A DNA stretch of 64,000 nt from Haliotis asinina (taxonomy: Eukaryota; Mollusca; Gastropoda; Lepetellida; Haliotidae): positions 37,781,001 through 37,845,000 of the forward strand of contig NC_090291.1 of the NCBI RefSeq assembly GCF_037392515.1. The letters run 5' to 3'. The notes under the pieces are model-generated. The model saw only the letters and a list, made by a program, of their open reading frames with translations. It ran no database searches and was not told the origin of the DNA. Shown in pieces: positions 36,621-46,860 of the stretch. The position numbers were made by a program, and so were the translations under genes. Numbering within the stretch: position 1 is the stretch's first letter; every line of letters starts with the position of its first letter.

Positions 36621-36790
36621 TAGGGGCGGCGATGAAGCCCTGTGGTTCCGGCGTTCGGTCGTTTCGCCGAAAATTCAGGTTCGATTTCCCATGTGGGTAC
36701 AATGTGTGAAGCAAGCATCGTGTGTCCCCAGGTGGGATAAAGCTTAAATTGTACTAAAAGCGGCATAAAACCATATGCACTCACTCGCCA
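36621..36790 (+). repeat. tRNA-derived SINE (family A), degenerate
   Basis: Starts AGGGGCGGCGATGAAGCCCT; B box GGTTCGATTTCCC, GTACAATGTGTGAAGC body and AAAAGCGGCATAAAACC tail followed by CACTCACTC. Confidence 0.8.
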
Positions 36791-37428
36791 TATTTGTCTT
36801 CCCACTCACCATAGATACAGGCATTGTCAAGAGCCGGCCTAGAACAACAAATTGGTGTATTTGATAGCGAACCGAGTACCGCTTGACAGATGAGCTTTCT
36901 ATGTTTATCAGTAAAATAGGAAAGCTCAAAATCTCAAATCACTGTCATATTCCAACATTTTAACTCTTGTTTTGAAAGATGAGAAGCTCTCAAACTCTGA
37001 CTCGCTTTCGCAATTTAGAGTTTTCACTCTGAATTTGGAAAATGAAACGCCAACTATTTCGTTACCTGCAACAGTGCTCTGTCGTATTGCCATACATCAT
37101 AACTACACGTCCTTAAAAGTCAAACATCCTTACTTTGTGAAATCGCCGATTCACCTTAAAGAAGCAACAAAAACGGCAAAAAATGACCGAATATCTTCAT
37201 TAAGCGGTAGGGAAAACGTCTGCGCATCCTGCTCAATCCGAGACGTAATATACACATGCAAAACTAAATCAATTGCTCACCAGACAAACACGGAAAATAT
37301 TCACGGACTCTGAGCTCTCCATGTAGCCTCACGGTGACTTCTAAATTATTCCCCATATCAGGATCGGTTTCAGCGTTGCGAACACTAAAATCAGTATGGT
37401 AAGGACCTGTATAAACGTCATTCATCAC
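36791..37428. other. Spacer with an unrecognised 113-codon frame
   Basis: A plus-strand frame at 36972-37313 has an unbiased composition and no known motif; I do not support it as a gene. Confidence 0.35.
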
Positions 37429-37665
37429 CTGGGGCAGTAGTCTAGCAGTTAGAGGTTCGATTCTCCACATGGGTACAACGTGCCAGGCATATTTCTGGTG
37501 TTCTTCGCTATGATATTGCGGGAATATTGCTAAAGGCGGCCTAAAACTGTACTCTCTCATTCTTCTCGCAAAAGGCCCGAGTTCGATCCTCAACATAGAT
37601 ATAATTGGTAATGCTCAATAACTATTGCTAAAAGCGGTATAAAAGTACACTCACTCACCACCCGT
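37429..37665 (+). repeat. Two adjacent family A SINE pieces
   Basis: 37429-37560 holds a shortened head (GGCAGTAGTCTAGCAGTTAG, B box GGTTCGATTCTCC), body and tail. 37566-37665 holds a second piece beginning at its B box (GAGTTCGATCCTC) and running through GCTAAAAGCGGTATAAAAG to CACTCACTCACC. They look like two insertions, the second at the tail of the first. Confidence 0.78.
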
Positions 37666-38164
37666 GTAGTACTGACAGTGTAAGACTGGTCGTTGAACAA
37701 CAAAGGTGTCTTTCTATAGAAGAAAACGTGTTTGGTTATGATGCGACGGTTTGGTTGGTGCAGATATGTATATGGTTCTCGTGCCATGATAAATACAAGA
37801 TATTGTCATCCAGCTAGTGTATCTTATCTTTAATATTTCTCACCAACCTCTAAAATCAAACAGATGATCTCTGAATTGTTCAAAACAGAAACCAGACTGC
37901 ACCAAGTACCTGTACAGAAAACTGCATAACATGGCCCATCTGACCAGATTAGTCTGGAGGAGTATAACGATATATGGATGAACAACTGCTTATTGCAGTG
38001 AAACCGAGGCTTTGGTGTAGGTCCTAACACCATTACCGACCAAGTAAGTGAACCTGCACAAAACATCGCTCCCATTGAAGCAAAAAAGTTGTTCATGCAT
38101 ACATTGTTATCCATCCTTAGGGCCCCAACTTCTACATAATCTGTCAAAGAAGTTACTCATATTG
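37666..38164. other. Spacer without recognised features
   Basis: Nothing recognised on either strand. Confidence 0.4.
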
Positions 38165-38400
38165 TATTTGTCACTCGACGTAAGAGGCGACGAACGGGAT
38201 CGGGTGGTCAGACTCGCTGACTTGGTTGACACATGTCATCGGTTCCCAGTTGCGCAAATCGATGCTCATGTTGTTGATCACTGGATTGCCTGGTCCAGAC
38301 TTGATTATTTACAGACCTCCGCAATATAGCTGGAATATTGCTGAGTGCGGCGTGCAACTGAACTCACTCACTCACTCACTTACTCACTCACTCACTTTGT
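38165..38400 (+). repeat. Repeat family B, near complete
   Basis: From CGTAAGAGGCGACGAACGGG through GACTTGGTTGACACATGTCA to GCTGGAATATTGCTGAGTGC and a long CACTCACTCACT tail. Confidence 0.88.
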
Positions 38401-38625
38401 CACCCGAGAAGATCCGGGTTAGAATTGTTTTTCAGCAGCCCTTTTCTCCGTCAGGGGACCCGTGAAGATCCGGGTTAGCATTGTTTTTCAGCAGCCCTTT
38501 TTTCCGTCAGGGGACCCGTGAAGATCCGGGTTAGAATTGAAATCCAGGTCTTCAGTAACCAATGCTCATGGTAAGAGATGACTAAAGGGATCGGATGGTC
38601 GGGCTTGTATGACAGATGTCGTGGT
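38401..38625 (+). repeat. 56-bp tandem repeat of family B head
   Basis: The phrase GAAGATCCGGGTTAG occurs at 38407, 38463 and 38519, exactly 56 bases apart. Between copies lies TTTTTCAGCAGCCCTTTT. The third copy runs on into the normal family B head (CAGTAACCAATGCTCATGG). A second, truncated family B element thus follows the first, with its head amplified. Confidence 0.88.
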
Positions 38626-39094
38626 ACAAAACACCACGACCCGAAATACTGTGCGCAGTTTAGCAACAAAATTGTCAGAGGTGACTTATAAGATCGTCGT
38701 CGTGGTTGATTCATGGCATTGCATCCAAATGCACTTGGCCAGGTTATTAAAGTACTATTACTATATCTCCAGGTGCCTAGCTACCATCATATAGGGAAGC
38801 CCAGCTTACTCAAGATTGTTGCTAAGAAAGCTGGACAAGTTCCCAGTAGTATCTAAATAAACCTAACACAGATAGTTAGGAATATATGCAAATTTTGAAA
38901 TTTTGAATGATGATCTATTTACTCAATGACACTCTGATTAAATATCAATCATAAAAATATCAACATCCCTAATTTATTTTGTCCAGTATATATAGCGTTG
39001 TAACCTGTCAGGCTTACATAAACTGTATTGGCTTTCAACGCGCCTAGTCCCACTTTCAATACTACTTCATTCTCTTAAACTACAAATCCCTAAG
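38626..39094. other. Spacer without recognised features
   Basis: AT-rich, nothing recognised. Confidence 0.4.
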
Positions 39095-39160
39095 TCAGCT
39101 TCGAACCCAGACCGTCCATCGGACCTTTGACATTTGACCAACTAGACTACCTTATGTCTT
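39095..39160 (-). repeat. tRNA-like sequence (SINE head or tRNA pseudogene)
   Basis: The minus strand has an A-box-like TAGTCTAGTTGGTCAAATG and a B-box GGGTTCGAAGC about 30 bases on. It lacks the usual family A body. I could not fold a full cloverleaf by eye. Confidence 0.4.
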
Positions 39161-40339
39161 CTTTAAACCTTTGATGCAGGTGAACTGCGACTTTGGCCTG
39201 TGCCTAGTCGTGTTGTGCTTTGGTAGCATGGGAAGACATTGTGTCTAAAAACCATTGAATTAATGCACCGGAATGACGAACCGGAACGACAGCTTGTCAG
39301 CTGAGAAGGGTGTGACGATGTGTATACTGCACGTACAGGATTGGCAAGCATGCAGGTGTCAGTTTTCTTGCAACATCTGACTATCAAAAAGAAGCATGTC
39401 CATGCTTTGGGTACATTGCATGTTGCAAGCTGTATATCCCTAAAGAAATATATGCGTCAGACGCCCCGTTCCCCTACTGTGTCATGAGGCCATGAAAAGG
39501 AAATAGTTATGTGTTTTGCATAAAATGTGAAAGAGTTTAAGGAACTATGAGGATATTATCATATGTGATCAAGATCTTACGATACGAAGCCATATTTCAT
39601 CATTTGAAAGGCAGCATAAAACAAGAAGCTTCCCTGTAACTGTTGTTAAACATCAAAAGTGTCCAATACTGCCACAGTGACGTCAGTGTGTTGTGTGTGT
39701 GCGTGTATCTGTGCAATAAATTGAAATATATACCACATACAAACATTTTGCTTCTGTGCACGTGGCAGGCGTCCCTACTGTGTCTCAAGCTGCATGATTT
39801 CCCTCATATTAAGGTTTCCGGATTCTGCCGAAGATGGAATCAGACGAGGGGTACAAGGGTAAACATCAGTCAGTAAACACCTCAGTGTCAGTACACCGTT
39901 CCATCAATATTATTTGAGTGACGTGAGTCAGCCGAGGTTAAATCACACAGGTAACCAAGACTGTGAAAGCCATGGTGTCTAGGCTACTCCTCTTGCGATT
40001 AATTGCATGATCCTGAGAGCGTGATTTCGATCCCGGATAGGTCCCAACTTCATCAATGTACAAGAATGTAAAATAATACCAAATAACTGCAAGGAAAATG
40101 AAAAACACTACATTTTTATTGAATATATCGCTTTGACAGACTGACGCCAGTGCCTTTTATTTTATTTATTTAACACATGTACAAAAAAGTTCCAAATAAT
40201 GTATAAAACAAGAAAGGTAGATTCAGAAGTATTTATACCAAAACTCGAAATATCATGGTAAAGTACACCACAGTACATGGATACTTACGATATCTGTAAG
40301 TATATTTGTTAAATTTCTCCACTCCGCAGAGGTTGTTAG
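39161..40339. other. Spacer; possible further tRNA-like sequence
   Basis: Around 39,970-40,045 a plus-strand GGTGTCTAGGCTACTCC followed by GATTTCGATCCCGG again looks like a worn tRNA-type head. No protein gene recognised. Confidence 0.35.
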
Positions 40340-40645
40340 CGTGCGGCATCACATACGCTCCGTAGGCATGGGCAACATGAAGTCACTCGGGAGCTGCTAG
40401 TATATTGCACCACAGACGTTCAGTGGACATGGGCAAATCAAAGTCACTCGGGAGCTGCTAGTATTTCGCACAACAGACGTTCAGTGGGCATGAGCAAATC
40501 AAAGTCACACGGAAGCTGCTAGCATAGTGCACAGCAGACGTTCAGTAGGCATGGGCAAATCAAAGTCACTAGCGAGCTGCTAGTATATCGCGCCACAGAC
40601 GTTCAGTAGGCATGGGCAAATTGAAGTCACTCGGAAATGCAAACA
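40340..40645. repeat. 61-bp minisatellite
   Basis: The word CATGGGCAA (or CATGAGCAA) starts units at 40367, 40428, 40489, 40550 and 40611, exactly 61 bases apart. Each unit holds AAGTCACTCGGGAGCTGCTA and CACAGACGTTCAGT with a few changes. Just under five copies. Confidence 0.95.
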
Positions 40646-40911
40646 TACGTCTCGCCACGATGCATATTTTTCAAAGAGGTCTTAAAGATAATGTGAATGT
40701 ATTTGTCGGTCACTTACTACTTGGGGGTACGATACTGCAATTTTATATATATATATAGATATATATTATATTTCATTTCATTTGTTTATTTTCATTTATT
40801 CATTTTGACGCCGCTCTTTTACCATATAAACATAATTAGGAATGTTGATTTCGAACGTACATTCATAGGTTTCCGGGATGTCCAAGGGACGTAACTCAGC
40901 ACGGCAAACAA

Positions 40912-41165
40912 ACGCCTGGAATCCGGGTTAAAATTGATCTTCAGTAACCCATGCTTGTCACAAGAGGCGACTGACGGGATCGGGTGGTCAGGCTTGCTTC
41001 CTTGGTTGACACATGTCATCGGTTAGCTGTTGCACAGATCGGTGCTCACGCTGCTGATCACTGGGTTGTCTGGTCAGACTCGATTATTCACAGACGGCCG
41101 CCATATGTAGCTGGAATATTGCTGGCTGCACGCAAAGTAAAACTAAATTCACTGGCTCACTCATT
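40912..41165 (+). repeat. Repeat family B, near complete
   Basis: From GGAATCCGGGTTAAAATTG through GGCGACTGACGGGATCGGGT and CACTGGGTTGTCTGGTCAG to TAGCTGGAATATTGCTGGCT and CACTGGCTCACTC. Confidence 0.83.
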
Positions 41166-41725
41166 AAACGACTGGACATATAGTGTCCCATTAACTAGAA
41201 TATGACGGTGTAGAAACTACTGGTGTCAAACAATAATGCTAAATCATACGGGGCGTTCATGACTTTATTTAATCCCGTGAAACAGCTGAACAACTGCTGA
41301 CGACCTAGTGACGAATCACCACTCTGGAATAAACAATAGCCCCACTTCAGCCTTCCCTTTGTTGATGTAGATGAAGGATGTGTACTGTAAGCGATGTGAT
41401 GGAACAGGCGGAGCAGATATTGTGGATGCTCTGTCAAATGTTGCATGGTCACGGGCGGGCTTTCTTCTGGGAGAGATGTGAGTGATGACGAATGGAAGAG
41501 GGAGCAGACGATATTTTGCTGGAACGTAAGAAGTCGTCGTTCTCAATGATGGATTGAAAAGCGCACAACACGCAATTATTACAAACTATGTACATCTGGC
41601 GTCGACACGTTTACAGTGCTGGGGTGTTTAATATATTCTGAACATTTAAACTGGCTTTGTTCATCCAGAGCTGTTCGAAATGGCGCGAACAGAATAGCAG
41701 AAACGTTAGAAAGGCATTATAGTAG
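41166..41725. other. Spacer with unrecognised minus-strand frames
   Basis: Overlapping minus-strand frames at 41195-41546 have no motif I recognise. Confidence 0.35.
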
Positions 41726-42077
41726 CTGGCGAGGGTAGCCTCATGGTTAAAGCGTTCGCTCGTTAAGTAGTCTGTCGTACAGACCCTGAAGTATATATAT
41801 CCAAGAAAACCTACGCAAGTCTAGAAAATGTGGCAAGTCTAGATTTCCATAGCTTCAGAAAATGAAGAAAGTCTCAGGGCTCCATTTCATTATATTATTT
41901 TATGAAATAATGAACTATTTTTCATTTATATATGTTCGTTTCAGAGACTAGCTTTTAGTCTACTCGTTAAGCTGAAGGCTGGGATTCGATTCCCACACAG
42001 GGACAGTGTGTGAAGCCCATCTGGTATTGATGGAATATTGCTCAAGGCGGCGTAAAAATACAACTCACTCACTCTAG
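41726..42077 (+). repeat. tRNA-derived SINE (family A) split by an insertion
   Basis: Left part 41726-41767 carries the A-box region (GAGGGTAGCCTCATGGTTAA). Right part 41963-42077 resumes in the head and carries B box GATTCGATTCCCAC, GTGTGTGAAGCCCATCTGG and the GGCGGCGTAAAAATAC tail with ACTCACTCACTC. The two parts overlap by the duplicated CTCGTTAAG. Confidence 0.9.
41768..41962 (+). mobile_element. Unclassified non-autonomous element (family D) with 9-bp TSD
   Basis: A 195-bp insert flanked by perfect CTCGTTAAG copies at 41759-41767 and 41963-41971, inside a SINE. It starts TAGTCTGTCGTACAGACC, where GTCTGT/ACAGAC form a hairpin, and ends AGACTAGCTTTTAGTCTA, where AGACTA/TAGTCT form another. 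It has no open frame. Nine-base target duplications are typical of Mutator-like (MULE) transposons, but the termini are not long inverted repeats, so the class is open. A second copy lies at 29817-30124. Confidence 0.85.
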
Positions 42078-42149
42078 CAGTTGGTGAGACAATAATGAAG
42101 CTTACAACTTTATGGATGGCAACTTCTTGATTATTGCATAGAGCCGAGT

Positions 42150-42330
42150 TACTTCTAGAGCCCCACTACCCAAGGGGATGCAACTGACGGGGTGGTCACA
42201 TTCGGTGGCTTTAAACAACTCTCGTCGAATATTGACGGCATGGGGAGCTGTTCATTATATCAATCACTAAATTGTCTAAGTCCAGGACACAGCAATGTGA
42301 GTTCTTGAATGTGGCGTTACACAACAAACA
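42150..42330 (+). repeat. Very degenerate family B copy
   Basis: Weak matches: GCAACTGACGGGGTGGTCAC, ATCACTAAATTGTCTAAGTC, and a final GTGGCGTTACACAACAAAC. Confidence 0.45.
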
Positions 42331-42410
42331 AATACACTGTATTGTCAGTATAGTTTCTTACCAAGCATATAACAATATAGAGTGACAACTAGTCTTTGAA
42401 ATGAACATAT

Positions 42411-43341
42411 ATGTCACAGAAAATAGAGGGGAGGACCTTCTCAGCACAGATCCTAACATCTCTTACCCATCTCATCTACATGGATGACATCGAGCTCCTT
42501 GTCAAAGGAGATGCCAATCTGAAAGAGCAGATTCTCCCTGTCGAGTCCTTTTCTTTTTATATTGGCATGACATTTGGACTCGACAAATGTAATACTCTTC
42601 ATCTGAAACGTGGCAAGGTAAACACTGATGGATCAGTCACGTTTGAAGGGGAAGGAGATTTTGAGCATCTTTGGGAAGATCGGCCGACGTCTATCTTGGA
42701 ATGCAAGTTCGAGACAAGCTCCAGAATGGTGAGATTCAAGATAAACTGCGGACCGAATATATATATCGCTTAAAGAAAATCTGAGCTCAGAGCTATATGC
42801 TCGAAACAAAGTCAAAGCCAATACTTTAGCTGTGCAAGTCCTCTTCTGTTCCTTTGGACTAGTTGATTGGATCAAACAAGACATCTAGAGTCCCGACCGC
42901 CTGAGCAGAAGGGTCATGTCTGATAACAGAGTCCACCACCCTCGTTCCTCTCTCTTAATCGTTTACATACGCCAATCAATTCAGGAGGTCGGGGTTTGAT
43001 TAATATGGATATATTTCTATTGTGTACTTTTGCACGTATTTATTTATCGGATGATCCCCATGTGATACATGTCAAAACTGACTATGAAAGCAAGGAATTC
43101 CACAGCTGCTGGACAGAATCTGAAATTTGAGGTTGATTTTGTTGATGGCGATGTACTGCTGGACGGTACAGTGATGGGTGTAAACGAGGTGAAGTCCTCC
43201 ATCGAGTCTGCCCACAGTCGGTCATTTGTGGAGAGGCTTCCTGAGAAGCCTTTGCATCGTGTGTACATACACTGTGTAGAGCAGAATAGCAGGAGAGTAC
43301 ATGGATTCTCCACCCGGAGCACAACCCATTTGACATTCTAA
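42411..43341 (+). pseudogene. Non-LTR retrotransposon relic: reverse transcriptase C-terminal half
   Basis: Begins HLIYMDDIELLVKGDANLKE, with a YMDD catalytic box, then IGMTFGLDKCNTLHLKRGKV. After a frame change comes LSSELYARNKVKANTLAVQV and SFGLVDW (about 42,775-42,875), then HHPRSS and GGRGLINM by 43,005. The frame at 43069-43341 continues with a region ending FVERLPEKPLHRVYIHC. The order RT palm - thumb - HHPR/GGRGL - KPLH is that of a widespread animal retroelement protein. Several frameshifts and stops; the N-terminal part is absent. LINE clade uncertain. Confidence 0.7.
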
Positions 43342-43354
43342 GGCTACAGTGTTG

Positions 43355-43639
43355 GGGAGTCTAGTCTATATATTCTCTTGGTGGGTTCGACAAGGTGGCG
43401 TTTCCTTCGAGTTCCATTCACTGCCTGGGCTGCGCATAGAGGGGGCAAGGGCCCTGAGCTGATGATGAGCCTTACCAGCCTGACTGTGCCAGGATCACCC
43501 GAACCCTCTTTGCTGCATTTATATTTTAATCCGTAAAACATAATAATAATGCAGTTTTGTGTACTTTTAAAATACATTAGAACTTATGCTCACAGCGCAA
43601 GATGAAATAGACTAAAATACATGATAAAAGACCGGATAT
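43355..43639. other. Short spacer between two retroelement relics
   Basis: No coding match seen. It may be 3' sequence of either flanking relic. Confidence 0.3.
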
Positions 43640-44370
43640 TTGAGAGGTAATTCCAACACTAGTATACAAATGGGGAGTCGGGCATAGTAGATGGTGAAGA
43701 GATGAGTTTTCAACGGTAATGTAAAATTGTTAAAGCTGTTGATTCCTCTCATTTCTAAGAGAAGGTCATTCCAGAGCATCGTAGCGCATTTCTGAACGCC
43801 CTTAGCCCATATCCTTAGAGTCTGTAAGGTGTGACTTTCAGAAGATGCTGGCTCCCAGAGCGAAGATTTCTTGCTAGTTAGTGTTCACACAGCAGCTTTT
43901 ACAGGAAGACGGTGAAGGTCGCTCATCCTTGGAACACGTGTAACAATCCTTCAATGAAGATTTGGATATACCCCAAATGAGACTATTGCCAAGATCTAGT
44001 TGCGATGTACCTCATGTTTGCCAAACATACAATTAAGACAAGGTGCCAGACAACAGCCCAGACAGTCTGTTGGGGTCCGTTGATGTGTCGAGGAAGAGAG
44101 ATGAACTAGTCAGGTCAGATCTGAAAGCATCCATATAAATCGCTTTGATATTTCGACATTTGAATACAGACATTTTGGACTTCTGCCTACAAACATTCTA
44201 CGTCATTGTGATAAGGAAATGATCGGAAACTCGTAAATCTTCCACTCTGATAGCAAGGTGAGTCTTCTTGACTCACTACCCAGTCCGAGATGTGCCCAGG
44301 TCAATGAGTTGGTGAATCGACCTTTCGACTAAGGCTACATGCTGACAAGAAGTCTAGTATCTTCTCAATA
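43640..44370 (-). pseudogene. Internally deleted LINE relic (endonuclease end joined to RT C-terminus)
   Basis: On the minus strand 44,350-44,170 reads RVEDLRVSDHFLITMT, the SDH motif of an AP-type endonuclease. It is followed by FKCRNIKAIYMDAFRSDL, a typical post-endonuclease linker. About 200 bases on it reads DLHRLPVKAAV, then LRIWAKGVQKCATMLWNDLL and LEMRGINSFNNF, which is the usual C-terminal end (WN.LP...R...S...F) of such proteins. The whole RT core is missing between these parts. Stops and shifts present; CR1-like by impression only. Confidence 0.6.
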
Positions 44371-44933
44371 ACAACATAACGCTGCAAGGGTTCATGTCAA
44401 AATAGAAAAAAATCATTCAGATGCCAAGTTCAGTACTGTTTAACACAAAATCGTGAAAAAGTGTATCATGTTTTCAATGTGTCCGTAGAGTAACATTCTT
44501 TGTGAAAATTGTCTTTCTATAAGATTGAAACTACACTATCCACATGCAGTTTGGACAATCTTGTTAATTACATTGTTATTATGTCCACTAATGGGTAGAA
44601 GTATATTCCTTAGACATACAAACAAAACTAGCCGCACAAATGAATATTTGGTCTTGATACTGGCAGAAATCTGGCAGAAAACTATAATTTGATCTTACTT
44701 ACTTCGGACTAATTTTGCATCGGTTATATCTCTGTTGTACGACATATTGTAGTTTTTAGGAAAACAGGATTTGGAGTACTTTTTCTTTGAGTGTACACCA
44801 ATGGGCTTTAACGTCAATGGCCATCTTAGATATGGTCTGAAAACAAATGAAGCTGACCTTGACATTTGTCATTCCAAGCAAATGAACCCCTAAATGCATC
44901 CGATATAGAATGTGTGTAGTTTGTAGAACTGCT
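44371..44933. other. AT-rich spacer
   Basis: Nothing recognised. Confidence 0.4.
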
Positions 44934-45155
44934 CAGTGAGTGAGGATAATTTTACGCCGCTTTTAACAGTACTCCACCAATATCACGGCGGAGGATACTA
45001 GAAATGGGATTCACTTATTACGCCAATGTGTGGAATCGAACCAGGGTCTTCGGTGTGACGAGCGAACTATAAGCTTTAACTATTACGCTACCCTACCGTC
45101 CCAAGCTCATTGGAATATTGCTAAAATCGGAGTAAAACCCCACGCACTCACTAAT
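44934..45155 (-). repeat. tRNA-derived SINE (family A) plus an inverted tail piece
   Basis: 44934-45104 is a minus-strand copy (head GGGACGGTAGGGTAGCGTAA, B box GGTTCGATTCCAC, tail GTAAAATTATCC). It is followed at 45108-45155 by a plus-strand tail fragment (TTGGAATATTGCTAAAATCG, CGCACTCACTAA). Confidence 0.82.
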
Positions 45156-45599
45156 TAATGCAGGACAAACGCCAAGCAGACGCAGGGGTTAGATCACGTC
45201 GCTGCAGAGAGACCCATGAGCACGTCTGTCGAAACAAGCACCGTCCCCCGGTAACCAAGGAACATGTCACGTGATAATGAAACATCACTCAAAGAGTGTC
45301 CTTGACAATGTTAACCTGACCTTTCATGGAATTACAAACCGGTATTTATTGAAATAGCCAACTGTAAATATACACTGTTGACGTCCATCACAGGGCCCGC
45401 TTTGTTGTAAGATATATCTGATTCCGTTACGTTTGTGACACATAATGCTACAGCTGGTGGAGGTTTTCAAGTATGGTGTTAAATATTTCGTCCTTTTTAT
45501 TATATTTTTTGTACTGTATACACAGAGAAGTACCTGTTACATAAAACGGTTTTCCGCCCGGGGAAGCAGGGAGCACGAACGTGCAGAACTGAAACTGTA
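45156..45599. other. Spacer without recognised genes
   Basis: Nothing recognised on either strand. Confidence 0.4.
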
Positions 45600-46075
45600 G
45601 ACATATACCTTGGAGTCCTAAAGCGTAACATGGAGACTTAAATCAGTGTAGAAAGTTGTAACACTGAGACTTAAATCAGTGCAGAAAGTGGGGCCTGGGG
45701 ATTCCAAAGGAACGTGAGTTTTGGATACTTGACTTCTCTGTACCTTGGGTACTTGGGACCTAGGGTTCCTCGGGATCGCACAGAAATATCAGCCTGTAAT
45801 ACCTGCAACCTGTAGATCGTTGAGATCGCACAGAGATATCAGTCTGGCATGCTGGGAAACTACGGTACCTAATGATCTCACAGTGATATGAACATGGGGT
45901 ACTGAGGAGATACAGTACCTTGGGATCCACATAGGAATATCAGCTTGGGATACTGTGGACCTAGGGTATCTTGGGATCCACAGGGAAGGGTAGAGGTAGT
46001 CCACGCGTGAATGCATCACCACTTAAGCATAGGATTTAAGCATAGGATTTAAACATAGGATTTAAGCGTAGGATT
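45600..46075. repeat. Cluster of degenerate tandem repeats
   Basis: Three layers. GAGACTTAAATCAGTG then AGAAAGT repeats twice near 45,630-45,690. A worn unit of about 55-60 bases (GGGATC/AGATC, CACAGxxATATCAG, GGTAC) recurs from 45,740 to 45,985. A 13-base unit AAGCATAGGATTT repeats four times at 46,025-46,075. Confidence 0.75.
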
Positions 46076-46619
46076 CTGTAGATGTATCTGTCAATAAACA
46101 GCTGGTGTCTCGCAAATAGTATAATCTACACAAGAGCCTACACAAATATACTGGATCATGCAGGACTGTGTCTATACGTATGATACGCTGTGTTCAGGGT
46201 TCAGGGTGTGATATATCTCACGGTTCTCGAATGAGGTGTGTGAGTACACAATGGCCGTGTTTGTTTCACACTTGACGAATGCCTGCATGGTGAAAACATG
46301 ACACAACTGAGTGGCGTGACTGATGCTGTCTCACAGTGGAGATATCAGTATCCTACACACTCGAGGTATTGTTTACTCGCGAGGACAGGCTAGTCACACC
46401 AACTGACAAGTCATCACACCGTATAACAGATATATAAAGTAACGACTTCTGACGTTATCCACTCAGGATCACCTCTGTTCTAACACAGGCAAACTATAGC
46501 GCAAATGAGATTGCGCAGCGTAAAGAAAATGACCAGTCTTCATATATGCGAGTGAATTAGTGTAGCATTATTTACAATAAGTGTTAGTCCTCTGGAACAT
46601 ATACACGTGGAAGGTCTGT
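46076..46619. other. Spacer without recognised features
   Basis: Nothing recognised. Confidence 0.4.
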
Positions 46620-46860
46620 TGGTTGGTTTGTTGTGTAACACCGCACTCAGCAATATACCAGCTGTATGATGGCGGTATGTATCGAATTTGGACCATATAA
46701 TCCAGTGATCAACAGCATGAGCAGTGATCTACTCAACTGGGATACGATGACATTTGCTAACCAAGTCACCGAGTCTGACTACCCGATCCCGTTACGCGCC
46801 TCTGGCAAGCATGGGTAGCTGAAGATTAATTCTAACCCGAACCTCAACAGATGTCACGTG
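46620..46860 (-). repeat. Repeat family B, diverged
   Basis: The plus strand reads TAACACCGCACTCAGCAATA, AATCCAGTGATCAACAGCAT, CCCGATCCCGTTACGCGCC and GGCAAGCATGGGTAGCTGAA, so this is a reverse-oriented copy. Confidence 0.78.
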
